Shown here: one piece after another, positions 1 through 5,755 of the stretch
Layout: each line of letters begins with the position of its first letter
Position numbering within the stretch: the stretch's first letter is position 1
Assembly: GCA_007375785.1 (NCBI GenBank)
Contig: VMEY01000036.1
Coordinates: 1-13,891 of the forward strand
Origin: Parcubacteria group bacterium Athens0416_74
Lineage (GTDB): Bacteria; Patescibacteriota; Minisyncoccia; Phycocordibacterales; UBA2100
Length of the DNA: 13,891 bases
Reading direction: 5' to 3'
Made by a program: the position numbers and the translations under genes
The notes under the pieces: model-generated
Told to the model about the DNA's origin: nothing
Seen by the model: only the letters and a program-made list of their open reading frames with translations
Databases searched by the model: none

Positions 1-1049
1 ACTATCTGGTACTTATCCAAACGATTAAGGATGTGCACGCTGTGTGTACTGAAAATTAGTTGAGCATTGCGCGGATTTGTTGTTTCTGAAGCGAACAGAG
101 AAACAATTTCCGATACAATGAGCGGGTGTAAGTCACTATCCATCTCATCCAGAATCGCTACCCCACCCGAGGCGAGAACGATTAGAATGGTTTTTAGTAA
201 GGCCAGTAAGTTCCGCGTGCCAGTGGATTCGTAATCTAGAGAGAGCCACATCTGACCTTCCTTATCAATATAGTTATGGGAGGCATAACCAACATACCGA
301 TTTGTCTCCTTTCCCGTTTCTACTTTTTCAATTTTCAACTGAGATAGGCCGACATCATACTCGTTCAGGATGCGCTCGGCGGCGCCTCTGAACATATCGT
401 TCTCGGCATAAAATTCCAGAATCCTTGAAAAGGGTTCGCCGTGGACTTTTCCTATCTCAGATATGTTCGTTCGAATCGTCGCGAAATAATTTATTATCTC
501 TTGACTCTGTTCGTGGTTAATTTGACGCGCGGTCGAGAGTACGGATGCGTTTGGTCGGAGAAGTTGCGGAAAGTCCGCCGGAAGATCGTACCCCCTAAAG
601 TCATACTTATAGACCTCAGTGTCTTCATCCCAAATCCGCTTGTAAAGGGTTCTGAACTTTTTCCGTTTTAAGCGAAGTCTCTCGGATATAACATGTTTCG
701 TCGTCAGACTGACTGCGTACTCGTACACTTTACCGTTAGTTTCAAACACCACCTCGAAGTCAGAGGGCCTTGTTCTGGTATCAAACAAGAACTGCTTGAA
801 TGGAATATCGTCGTCGGGCTTTAGATAAAACGAGTCACTTACGAACCAATCTACGAATACCACACTCTTGAGCAGGTTCGTTTTGCCTGATGCGTTTGGG
901 CCGACAATAGACATCACTTTGGATGTCCGCATCTCATCAACCCCTGTGTAATAGGCACCCGTATCTGGCGCCCTCTTATTTACAGTCAGGTCTAGCTCGA
1001 CGTCGTCGTGGAACGAGTAGAAGTTGTTGAACTTGAGTGTTCGTATCAT
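1..1049 (-). CDS. AAA15-family ATPase (COG1106-like), C-terminus beyond window edge
   Basis: An open frame runs from an ATG at 1049 off the left edge, giving 349 residues without a stop. The N-terminus (MIRTLKFNNFYSF) is the beta strand that precedes Walker A in SMC/OLD-like ATPases. Walker A is GPNASGKT at residues 50-57. Walker B is VAILDEMDSDLHP, with D301 and E302, and a switch histidine follows in STHS. This layout fits the AAA15/AAA21 ATPases of COG1106, usually about 400-450 residues long, so perhaps 50-100 residues are missing. Family members are often the ATPase half of anti-phage or abortive-infection pairs (RloA-like, or AriA of PARIS); the partner, if any, would lie beyond position 1. 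Base composition looks more AT-rich than the rest of the window, which suggests acquisition by transfer. A possible -10 (CATAAT on the minus strand) lies at 1084-1079. The ATPase class is firm; a defence role is inference. Confidence 0.85.
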   Translation of the reverse strand, partial: MIRTLKFNNFYSFHDDVELDLTVNKRAPDTGAYYTGVDEMRTSKVMSIVGPNASGKTNLLKSVVFVDWFVSDSFYLKPDDDIPFKQFLFDTRTRPSDFEVVFETNGKVYEYAVSLTTKHVISERLRLKRKKFRTLYKRIWDEDTEVYKYDFRGYDLPADFPQLLRPNASVLSTARQINHEQSQEIINYFATIRTNISEIGKVHGEPFSRILEFYAENDMFRGAAERILNEYDVGLSQLKIEKVETGKETNRYVGYASHNYIDKEGQMWLSLDYESTGTRNLLALLKTILIVLASGGVAILDEMDSDLHPLIVSEIVSLFASETTNPRNAQLIFSTHSVHILNRLDKYQI

Positions 1050-1135
1050 ATACCCTGAAACGTAACACAGTGGGCAATATTATGCAATCTCACACATGTT
1101 TCCGTCCGAAAAGGCCCCTTATTGCCGAGACAGGC

Positions 1136-1477
1136 CTAAACATGCGCAGAGAGTCTCAGATCCTGCGCGCCGATTGGGAGGCGGGAGGGGCCGATGGAGC
1201 CGGGGAATGATTGGCGACGGATGTAGGCCGGGCGCGGAGGCTTCTCTATAGCCTCACGGCGGATGAATTTGGAGTTGCGGTAGAAGCGGTTGCCGGGATA
1301 GAGGTGACCGAGGTAGGTGCCCTTGGTGTCGTGCACCTCGGTGTCGTCGTCTTCAAAAGGCAGCCACCCTATCCAGTTGCCTACAGTATCGAAAATGTTG
1401 CGGTGAACACGAAATGCTATCCAAAACCCCGAAGAGTCGAAGAGGTGCTGTACGTTTTCCAAACTATCTTCCATCAA
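1136..1477 (-). CDS. 4-fold beta flower-like protein
   Basis: This 113-residue protein contains successive short repeats of the form (x)-D/N-xxGxxIxxx: HLFDSSGFWIAF, NIFDTVGNWIGWL, EVHDTKGTYLGHL and RFYRNSKF. A low-complexity tail follows, ending PSRLPIGAQDLRL. Both parts resemble the 4-fold beta flower family, in which repeated aromatic/glycine hairpins form a small closed beta structure; the function of that family is not known to me. There is no signal peptide, so it is probably cytoplasmic. Two adjacent ATGs (1477 and 1474) are possible starts, and neither has a good Shine-Dalgarno. It lies 86 bp upstream of the AAA15 ATPase on the same strand, so the two may be co-transcribed, although a weak GGCC hairpin followed by TTTT sits between them on that strand. 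The reading frame on the opposite strand here lacks any recognisable motif. Confidence 0.7.
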   Translation of the reverse strand: MMEDSLENVQHLFDSSGFWIAFRVHRNIFDTVGNWIGWLPFEDDDTEVHDTKGTYLGHLYPGNRFYRNSKFIRREAIEKPPRPAYIRRQSFPGSIGPSRLPIGAQDLRLSAHV

Positions 1478-1556
1478 AATTGAGGCCGGGCGTGCGTGGG
1501 GATAAACAGTGTGCCCCTCACATGCGGTCTGTACAATGAATGCACACGCACGGTAG

Positions 1557-1592
1557 CGAAAGAGGTCTCCTTGCGGAGACCTCTTTCGTTTT
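1557..1592 (+). terminator. Rho-independent terminator-like hairpin without an upstream plus-strand gene
   Basis: A perfect 14-bp stem (CGAAAGAGGTCTCC at 1557-1570 with its complement at 1575-1588) encloses a TTGC loop and is followed by TTTT. It reads as a plus-strand terminator. No plus-strand gene is visible upstream, so it may end a short RNA or be a relic. A TACAAT at 1532-1537 could be a -10 for such a transcript, but no matching -35 is visible. Confidence 0.6.
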
Positions 1593-1911
1593 CGGCCATT
1601 TCGGATGAATGATACCTCCAGTCCGGCTTGATACGATCTCCTCGCACTACAGCTATCACCTCAATGCTCTGACCGACTGTTCCCGCATTGTCTCTAGCTT
1701 GCGCATGGACTTACCCAGGGAACTGCCTCCGTGGAGAAAAGTATTTCTACTTGTCTCTCGGTGGCGACCGACGCACGGTAAAGCGCATCGATACAGTGAG
1801 TATATATGCGTGCGCAATCATGCAAATCGGGCACTTTTCCGTATTTCGGGGGATTTCGAGTGGATATGAGGTGTATAAGTATGTGGATATCCCTGTGCAT
1901 AAACACTGCCT

Positions 1912-1941
1912 TTGACAGGACACCTCGGAAAATGCCATATT
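1912..1941 (+). promoter_or_regulatory. Sigma70-type promoter for the membrane protein at 1969
   Basis: A consensus -35, TTGACA (1912-1917), is followed after 18 bp by CATATT (1936-1941), which is preceded by TGc to form an extended -10. The expected transcript start is near 1948, about 20 nt before the ATG. Confidence 0.65.
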
Positions 1942-1968
1942 CCCCGCAGTGAATTTCGGGAGGGTTCC

Positions 1969-2463
1969 ATGAATTTCTTTGCACGCGCTGACGAGCGCAT
2001 CATCAACGTCGTCGAGCCGTTTGCGTGGCGTATCGAGTATCGCTTCGGGTACAACTGCTTCGACCTCGCACGGGCGAGCATGACACTGAGCGCGCTTTGC
2101 TTCAACGCGAGCTGGGGGCTGACGCATCCGATACTCTTGCAGGTATTCGGTCCGCTTTCCGGACTCGCGTGGCTCACGTTCATGGCGGGGATAATCCCCA
2201 TGGAGCAAGCGGTGATTACGCGGCCGCATCACCTGGATCCCGTGAAGCAACACTGGTACATGCGCTTCATCGCGTGCGCCCTGATGGTGTATGCCGTATA
2301 CGGCGGCCTCTTCGTCATACCGATGATCAGCAGCGTGTTTGAAATCCTCGGCGGGGTATGCGGCGTGATCTGTTTCTACCTCGCGTCGTGCAACGTGATG
2401 CCGGCGCATTGGGAGCCGCCACAGCGTGAGGAAGTGGCAGCGGGCGCGCTCCAGGGAGCATGA
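1969..2463 (+). CDS. Multi-pass membrane protein of unknown function
   Basis: This is a 164-residue protein that I cannot assign to a family. An amphipathic N-terminal stretch (1-30) precedes hydrophobic segments at about residues 32-50, 54-75, 98-118 and 120-141, so three or four membrane helices are likely. The loop between the second and third pair contains a conserved-looking HH-L-P-KQHWYMRF patch, and the last 20 residues are polar and acidic. The start at 1969 is supported by GGGAGG-type Shine-Dalgarno spacing (CGGGAGGGTTCC before ATG) and by a good promoter upstream. It is monocistronic, closed by its own terminator. A long antisense frame over this gene looks like a by-product of codon bias. 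It is a real gene with high likelihood; its function is unknown. Confidence 0.75.
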   Translation: MNFFARADERIINVVEPFAWRIEYRFGYNCFDLARASMTLSALCFNASWGLTHPILLQVFGPLSGLAWLTFMAGIIPMEQAVITRPHHLDPVKQHWYMRFIACALMVYAVYGGLFVIPMISSVFEILGGVCGVICFYLASCNVMPAHWEPPQREEVAAGALQGA

Positions 2464-2486
2464 GCCCCGCAAGATTTCGAGATTCG

Positions 2487-2516
2487 AAGGCGGCCGCATC
2501 GCGGCCGCCTTTTCTT
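2487..2516 (+). terminator. Intrinsic terminator of the membrane-protein gene
   Basis: An 11-bp GC-rich stem (AAGGCGGCCGC at 2487-2497, complement at 2501-2511) with a 3-nt loop is followed by TTCTTTTT. It sits 24 nt after the stop codon and faces the minus-strand terminator at 2533-2560, so the two convergent units are insulated from each other. Confidence 0.88.
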
Positions 2517-2532
2517 TTTGGCACACGATACA

Positions 2533-2560
2533 AAAGGGTGCCGCTCACTTTCGTGAGCGG
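2533..2560 (-). terminator. Terminator of small-gene cassette A
   Basis: On the minus strand, CCGCTCAC-GAAA-GTGAGCGG forms an 8-bp stem with a GNRA-type tetraloop, followed by CACCCTTTT. It is about 30 nt past the stop of the small gene. The cassette B terminator (2938-2970) has the same layout and the same GAAA loop. Confidence 0.75.
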
Positions 2561-2592
2561 TTCGGTAAACTCCGATGGAGATCGTCGACATT

Positions 2593-2805
2593 CTAGATGT
2601 CGAAGTGACGCAGCATGTGCAATCGGCCGACGGGCGAACCCGGCAAGTCGATGACATCATCGTCGTCGGGGTCGTAGCCGGATACGCGAGTTTCGGTGCC
2701 GGGGCGAGCTTGAGTCGCCGCTTTTTCGGTGCTCGAACTCGGCAGAATCGAAACATTCGAATCAGGCGCCTGATGATCATCGTCGATAGCGCGGATTGCT
2801 GACAT
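2593..2805 (-). CDS. Small acidic protein of cassette A, unknown function
   Basis: This is a 70-residue protein starting MSAIRAIDDDHQ. It has an Asp-rich patch near residues 45-50 and ends SPVGRLHMLRHFDI. I chose the ATG at 2805 rather than the in-frame ATG at 2820 because it aligns with the start of the neighbouring cassette B gene, where the same GAGG Shine-Dalgarno lies 5 nt before the ATG. The two proteins share M-x-AI at the N-terminus, a GY pair, and a D-x-P-(x)-SPV block before a Leu/His-rich tail. They look like diverged paralogues. There is no signal peptide or membrane segment. Leader, gene and terminator form an independent unit. I do not recognise the family. Confidence 0.5.
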   Translation of the reverse strand: MSAIRAIDDDHQAPDSNVSILPSSSTEKAATQARPGTETRVSGYDPDDDDVIDLPGSPVGRLHMLRHFDI

Positions 2806-2826
2806 GGCTACCTCGCACATTTTCTC

Positions 2827-2846
2827 AGCTCCCGGTCGGGAGACCT
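2827..2846 (-). repeat. Hairpin leader element, copy A
   Basis: On the minus strand this reads AGGTCTCCCGACCGGGAGCT and can fold CTCCC against GGGAG. It lies about 20 nt upstream of the small gene. The copy at 3251-3270 matches at 18 of 20 positions. Further upstream, both cassettes also share GCACAAGGA and CTGTGTATT words (plus-strand reading: 2874-2882 and 2898-2906 in A, 3300-3308 and 3323-3331 in B). The cassette promoter is probably in this shared leader, but I could not fix its -10. Confidence 0.6.
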
Positions 2847-2937
2847 ACACAAAGCGTACCGCCGGTGTGCGAGAGCACAAGGAGTTTTTTGCATAATCTG
2901 TGTATTCTGAATGCTCTCATCTTTTTCAAGACACAAT

Positions 2938-2970
2938 ATAAAAAGAGTACCGCCCACTTTCATGGGCGGT
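2938..2970 (-). terminator. Terminator of small-gene cassette B
   Basis: On the minus strand, ACCGCCCA pairs with TGGGCGGT around a short loop that includes GAAA, followed by ACTCTTTTTATAT. It ends the small gene at 2996 and shares its layout with the cassette A terminator. Confidence 0.75.
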
Positions 2971-2995
2971 TACGCACTACCAGCGTGGGCGAGGA

Positions 2996-3229
2996 TCATT
3001 CCTCGATGTGATGCGCGTCGAGGTGAAGCAGGAGACGCGCGTGATCCACGGGTGATGAGTCGGGGAAATCGAATACGACTCCTCCCCCATACCCGCGATT
3101 GAGAACTTCGACTTTGCTGCTCGGGCAAATCCGGGCAGCGGCTTGTTGAATTTGCTCGTCTGATGGTGTAGCACCATCGGGGGCGGTCAACATCAGGTGG
3201 CCATTTCCGGCAAGGTGAATCGCAAGCAT
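2996..3229 (-). CDS. Small protein of cassette B, diverged paralogue of cassette A
   Basis: This is a 77-residue protein (MLAIHLAGNGHL...) with the middle motif GYGGGVVFDFPDSSPV and a Leu/His-rich C-terminus ending HLDAHHIEE. GAGG five nt before the ATG at 3229 acts as the Shine-Dalgarno. An out-of-frame ATG at 3240 opens a 15-codon frame that overlaps the start; whether it is translated is unknown. The upstream hairpin and the downstream terminator match those of cassette A, although the coding parts are only weakly similar. There is no membrane segment. It is transcribed divergently from yebC, with a 138-bp spacer. I do not recognise the family. Confidence 0.55.
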   Translation of the reverse strand: MLAIHLAGNGHLMLTAPDGATPSDEQIQQAAARICPSSKVEVLNRGYGGGVVFDFPDSSPVDHARLLLHLDAHHIEE

Positions 3230-3250
3230 AGCGGCCTCATAAGTCTTTTT

Positions 3251-3270
3251 AGCTCCCGGCTGGGAGACCT
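3251..3270 (-). repeat. Hairpin leader element, copy B
   Basis: On the minus strand this reads AGGTCTCCCAGCCGGGAGCT, with the CTCCC/GGGAG stem as in copy A (2827-2846). It lies 21 nt upstream of the cassette B start. A further inverted repeat, TGCAC...GTGCA, flanks the GCACAAGGACTT word at 3299-3317. Confidence 0.6.
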
Positions 3271-3367
3271 GGTGGGAAGCCTACTCCTCGCGCCCATTTG
3301 CACAAGGACTTCGTGCACCGCATCTGTGTATTTTGCATTTTCTTTCCTTCCCCTATACCCTACCTCT

Positions 3368-3898
3368 ATGTCCGGTCACAATAAATGGGCGCAAATAAAA
3401 AGACAGAAAGGTGCAGCAGATAAAGCCAAGAGCAATCTGTGGGGAAAGATGGGGAAGCGCATCGCGGTGGAGAGCAAGCTCGCAAAAGGCGATGTCAATT
3501 CCCCCGGTCTTCGCTCAGCGATTGAGCGCGGTAAAAAAGCCAACATGCCCAAAGACACTATCGACCGTGCGGTCGCCAAGGGTATCGCGGCGGATTCGGC
3601 TGCGCTCGAAAGTATCACCTATGAAGCGTATGGTCCCGGCGGCGCGGCTATTTTGATAGATGTCCTGACCGACAGCCGCAACCGCACCGCTCAGGAAATA
3701 AAGCACCTCTTGAGTAAAAACGGTATCGCACTCGCCTCCCCCGGCTCAGCGATGTGGGCCTTTGAGAAAACAGCCGAGGGGTACGAGCCCAAGACTACCG
3801 TGGAGCTCACTGAGGGAGAGAACGAAGCGCTCATGAAAATCCTCGAAGAAATCGACAACTACGACGACGTGGAAGAGGTACACACCAACGCTGCGTGA
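3368..3898 (+). CDS. yebC: YebC/TACO1-family translation factor, short form
   Basis: The N-terminus MSGHNKWAQIKRQKGAADKAK is the family signature, followed by NMPKDTIDRAVAKG, YEAYGPGGAAILIDVLTDSRNRT and EIKHLLSKNG. The protein ends DNYDDVEEVHTNAA, matching the usual DDVQxVYTNA end. At 176 residues it is much shorter than the common 240 or so. Sequence runs from MWAFEKT straight to KTTVELTEGENEAL, so the inserted middle domain is absent while both flanks are intact. I recall similar short forms in Parcubacteria, so this looks natural. Family members act in translation (relief of stalling at proline-rich stretches, mitochondrial TACO1) and some have been described as transcription regulators. 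I set the start at 3368 because all conserved sequence begins there; upstream in-frame codons show no family match. Confidence 0.93.
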   Translation: MSGHNKWAQIKRQKGAADKAKSNLWGKMGKRIAVESKLAKGDVNSPGLRSAIERGKKANMPKDTIDRAVAKGIAADSAALESITYEAYGPGGAAILIDVLTDSRNRTAQEIKHLLSKNGIALASPGSAMWAFEKTAEGYEPKTTVELTEGENEALMKILEEIDNYDDVEEVHTNAA

Positions 3899-3901
3899 GC
3901 A

Positions 3902-3930
3902 TTGATTCATAGGTCTTGGAGTGTTATGGT
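3902..3930 (+). promoter_or_regulatory. Promoter for the HD-domain gene
   Basis: TTGATT (3902-3907) and TATGGT (3925-3930) are separated by 17 bp. The -10 is preceded by TGt, an extended -10. The transcript would start near 3937, leaving a leader of about 30 nt with a GGGAGG ribosome-binding site. Confidence 0.6.
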
Positions 3931-3968
3931 CGCCGCAGTTCAAAATGCAACCCTGATGGGAGGCTCTC

Positions 3969-4724
3969 ATGCCACGCGCAAGTGCGGGCGTGAGAAGCGC
4001 CCGATTTAAGAAGTACGGGCCACGCGCCAAGACGCTCTTCAAGCAGATGAACATGCCTGAGAAGCTGCGCGAAGCTCTGCGCTTTCTCGAGACAATCACG
4101 ACAGGGGAAGCGCTCTTCGCACTCATCGCCTGCGTATACGCAGCGGGTACGCCGGAGTATGCACTCATCGTGAGAGCGCACGACATCGCCAAGAGGGAGA
4201 TGCACCACATCAGGCGTCACAGTGGCGAACGCGCCTTTCGACACGCGTTTCGGTGCGTCTTGATGCTCTGGCTCTACTCAGGCGTACGCGACCCCGACTG
4301 CATCGCTGCGATGTTCCTCCACGACCTTGCCGAGACATTCCGCAACAAGTGGACACGTGAGAGGCTCACGAGGGAGTTCAACTCCCGCGTAGCCGAACTC
4401 GTGATGGGACTCACGAAGCCTGTACAGGTCGATGGCCTCTCAAAGCACGGGGTCGAGAAGAAGTATTATCTCGTGCAGCTTCCAAGCATCGTGGCCGACA
4501 TCCTTATGTACGTCGTCGAGATGAAAGCCATCGATGTGCTAGACAATCTCCTGACACTGTGGAAACGCAGTGTGAAGAGGCTCGGACGCAAAATCGATGA
4601 CGTCGTACGGTACGTACTGCCTCTCCTCCACGCACACGGGCTCGATGGGCTCCGCAAAGCTATCCTCCTCGTGCTGTGGGAGATTCGCAGAAAACTTCGC
4701 AACGGCGTCGCATTCGCACACTGA
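3969..4724 (+). CDS. HD-domain hydrolase resembling the (p)ppGpp hydrolase half of RelA/SpoT
   Basis: The protein has 251 residues. Positions 84-150 read HSGERAFRH...FLHDLAETF...FNSRVAELVMGLTKP, which follows SpoT block by block: the HSG start, a metal-binding His (H92), the HD pair (H118, D119) and the SVAELVxGVTK helix. Further on, an SxxxDxxxxxxEMKAIDVLDNLLTLW stretch (172-197) supplies the late Asp/Asn (D189, N193) of the hydrolase site. No synthetase or TGS/ACT domain follows, so it resembles a stand-alone alarmone hydrolase; the C-terminal 50 residues are a basic helical tail. Activity on (p)ppGpp is inferred; another nucleotide substrate is possible. The start is supported by GGGAGG seven nt before the ATG. 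It is monocistronic, with its own promoter and terminator. Confidence 0.8.
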   Translation: MPRASAGVRSARFKKYGPRAKTLFKQMNMPEKLREALRFLETITTGEALFALIACVYAAGTPEYALIVRAHDIAKREMHHIRRHSGERAFRHAFRCVLMLWLYSGVRDPDCIAAMFLHDLAETFRNKWTRERLTREFNSRVAELVMGLTKPVQVDGLSKHGVEKKYYLVQLPSIVADILMYVVEMKAIDVLDNLLTLWKRSVKRLGRKIDDVVRYVLPLLHAHGLDGLRKAILLVLWEIRRKLRNGVAFAH

Positions 4725-4759
4725 CGGACCGCTTCCCCAGGGGAGCGGTCCGTTTTTTT
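4725..4759 (+). terminator. Intrinsic terminator of the HD-domain gene
   Basis: CGGACCGCT...CCCC (4725-4738) pairs with GGGGAGCGGTCCG (4740-4752), giving a long stem followed by seven T. It begins directly at the stop codon. Confidence 0.9.
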
Positions 4760-4798
4760 ATGGCTCTATCTCTCGGCGGATTGGCGCGCGGCGTGGAC

Positions 4799-4827
4799 TT
4801 GCTTTTTCCGCTAAAATGTGGTAATAT
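4799..4827 (+). promoter_or_regulatory. Candidate promoter for the secreted glutaredoxin-like gene
   Basis: TTGCTT (4799-4804), 17 bp, then TAATAT (4822-4827). Alternatively the -10 is TAAAAT in GCTAAAATG (4810-4818), a word that recurs upstream of the penicillin-binding protein gene at 6264-6272. Either places the transcript start 25-40 nt before the ATG. Confidence 0.45.
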
Positions 4828-4860
4828 GTACATAGTTCCCCTCTTGATGGAGACGCAGCC

Positions 4861-5166
4861 ATGCGCACCATTCTCATCGCCATCATGGCGATCATGCTCA
4901 GCCTGAGCGGCGCGTCCGCACAGGTCGCGCACTGTCAGACCCAGGAAGTCGTGCTCTACATGACCACCTGGTGCTCGCAGTGTCACGCTGCAAGGTGGTA
5001 CCTCAATGCAATTGGCGTCGACTTCTTCGAAATCGATGTCGAGAAGACGGACAACGAAGAGGTCCGCGAGATTGCACGAGGCGGCGTACCCGTGATTGCC
5101 ACCGAGCGCGGCAAGATCCGCGGGTTCGACGTGACCGCCATCAAGATGAACCTCTGCGTACGGTAA
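4861..5166 (+). CDS. Secreted glutaredoxin/thioredoxin-like protein
   Basis: This 101-residue protein has a classic signal peptide (MRTILIAIMAIMLSLSGASA, cleavage likely after A20). The mature part begins a thioredoxin-like beta strand (EVVLYMTTWC), then the redox motif C38-S-Q-C41. FFEIDVEKTDNEEVREI follows, then the cis-proline loop GGVPVI (P77), then IRGFD, which corresponds to the GFD of glutaredoxins. Two further cysteines, C25 and C99, could pair as a structural disulfide. At about 80 mature residues it is glutaredoxin-sized. An export signal on a glutaredoxin fold suggests thiol-disulfide chemistry outside the cytoplasmic membrane. GGAG lies 8 nt before the ATG. It is monocistronic, with a terminator downstream. 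The reductant partner is not visible here. Confidence 0.82.
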   Translation: MRTILIAIMAIMLSLSGASAQVAHCQTQEVVLYMTTWCSQCHAARWYLNAIGVDFFEIDVEKTDNEEVREIARGGVPVIATERGKIRGFDVTAIKMNLCVR

Positions 5167-5191
5167 GCCCCGACGCAGAGAAGACTCGAAA

Positions 5192-5220
5192 GCCCGACTT
5201 TATGTCGGGCATTTCTTTTT
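5192..5220 (+). terminator. Terminator between the glutaredoxin-like gene and the convergent VIT-like gene
   Basis: GCCCGAC (5192-5198) and GTCGGGC (5204-5210) form a 7-bp stem with a 5-nt loop, followed by ATTTCTTTTTT. In the opposite direction the stem is followed by TTTC, so it may also stop the VIT-like transcript. Confidence 0.82.
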
Positions 5221-5714
5221 TATGAGAGGAAGCTTCCCGATGCAGCGCCGACAAGTATCGCGAGCCCCCCGACAAGGCCCATGCGCAGCGCTTTGCGCCA
5301 TGGCTTCTTAGTGTGTATCGCACTCCAGTACCCGAGTACGAAGAGGACAAAGACCGAAGAGATGATTGATATCCAGAAGGCATCGGAAACCCCGAAGAGT
5401 ACGTAGGGAAAGAGCGGCACGAAGCCGGCCACGAAGTACGAGGCAAACATAATAGCGCCGGCGGCGAGGGAGCCTCTCGTGTCGTCGGTACCACCGTCCA
5501 TTTCTTCCACCGATGCTTCCGAGAGAAAGCTTCCTGCTGCCATAGAGAATGCTTCGACGAAGATGAGCACCACGCCCGTCAAAAATATCGTATCGCGGTC
5601 GACTCCGGCTATCGCAATACCCGAGAGCAAACCGACAGTGGACACGAGACCGTCTTCCACACCAAAGACGAGGTTGCGCAAAAAGAGTGCGCTGCGAAGT
5701 TTCGACGGCTGCAT
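5220..5714 (-). CDS. VIT/CCC1-family metal (Fe2+/Mn2+) transporter-like membrane protein
   Basis: This is a 164-residue membrane protein. Residues 13-34 (RNLVFGVEDGLVSTVGLLSGIA) and 55-70 (AFSMAAGSFLSEASVEE) match the VIT/CCC1 helices that bind and move divalent metal; the GVEDGLVS and MAAG-(x)-LSE motifs are diagnostic. The later part supplies three more helices (about 86-105, 110-127 and 145-160). The size fits a compact single-unit VIT, which would have to work as a dimer. The long cytosolic metal-binding insert of plant and yeast homologues is absent. The start at 5714 has no Shine-Dalgarno at usable spacing, but a TACGAT -10-like box sits only 6 nt upstream, which suggests a leaderless mRNA. 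It is transcribed divergently from ruvC. The transported ion is not decidable from sequence. Confidence 0.85.
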   Translation of the reverse strand: MQPSKLRSALFLRNLVFGVEDGLVSTVGLLSGIAIAGVDRDTIFLTGVVLIFVEAFSMAAGSFLSEASVEEMDGGTDDTRGSLAAGAIMFASYFVAGFVPLFPYVLFGVSDAFWISIISSVFVLFVLGYWSAIHTKKPWRKALRMGLVGGLAILVGAASGSFLS

Positions 5715-5720
5715 CTCCGT

Positions 5721-5746
5721 ATCGTAGCACTTCGCGGTGCTACACT
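5721..5746. promoter_or_regulatory. Overlapping divergent promoters with inverted repeat between the VIT-like gene and ruvC
   Basis: A 7-bp inverted repeat, GTAGCAC-ttcgcg-GTGCTAC (5724-5743), carries at each outer end a -10-like box: TACACT on plus (5741-5746) and TACGAT on minus (5726-5721). Each box lies only 6 to 9 nt before the respective ATG, so both transcripts would be leaderless or nearly so. No good -35 is visible for either. The boxes are so close that two polymerases could not occupy both. Confidence 0.45.
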
Positions 5747-5755
5747 TATTTACAT

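Larger units (their letters stand above)
1478..1968. other. Intergenic stretch without a supportable gene
   Basis: This stretch is about 490 bp. It contains a strong plus-strand hairpin-plus-T element (1557-1592), a good promoter near its right end (1912-1941) and two 9-mers resembling DnaA boxes (1882-1890 TGTGGATAT and 1894-1902 TGTGCATAA). Short frames exist on both strands, but none has a ribosome-binding site, a domain or a normal amino-acid composition. I see no RNA gene that I can name. Confidence 0.5.

Noticed and set aside
1211..1483. Plus-strand 90-codon frame opposite the beta-flower gene
   Set aside because: The minus-strand frame shows repeated beta-hairpin motifs; the plus frame shows none and has no start signal.
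1609..1869. Possible small plus-strand protein in the 1.5-1.97 kb spacer
   Set aside because: No Shine-Dalgarno, no recognisable motif and a random-looking composition; overlapping frames of equal length exist on both strands.
1747..2526. Long minus-strand open frame of 259 codons opposite the membrane-protein gene
   Set aside because: It is rich in Arg and His with no domain, no ribosome-binding site, and spans two hairpins; the plus-strand gene has promoter, Shine-Dalgarno, helices and terminator.
3197..3367. 57-residue N-terminal extension of YebC
   Set aside because: It overlaps the divergent leader of cassette B and has no family match; the conserved MSGHNKW start is at 3368.
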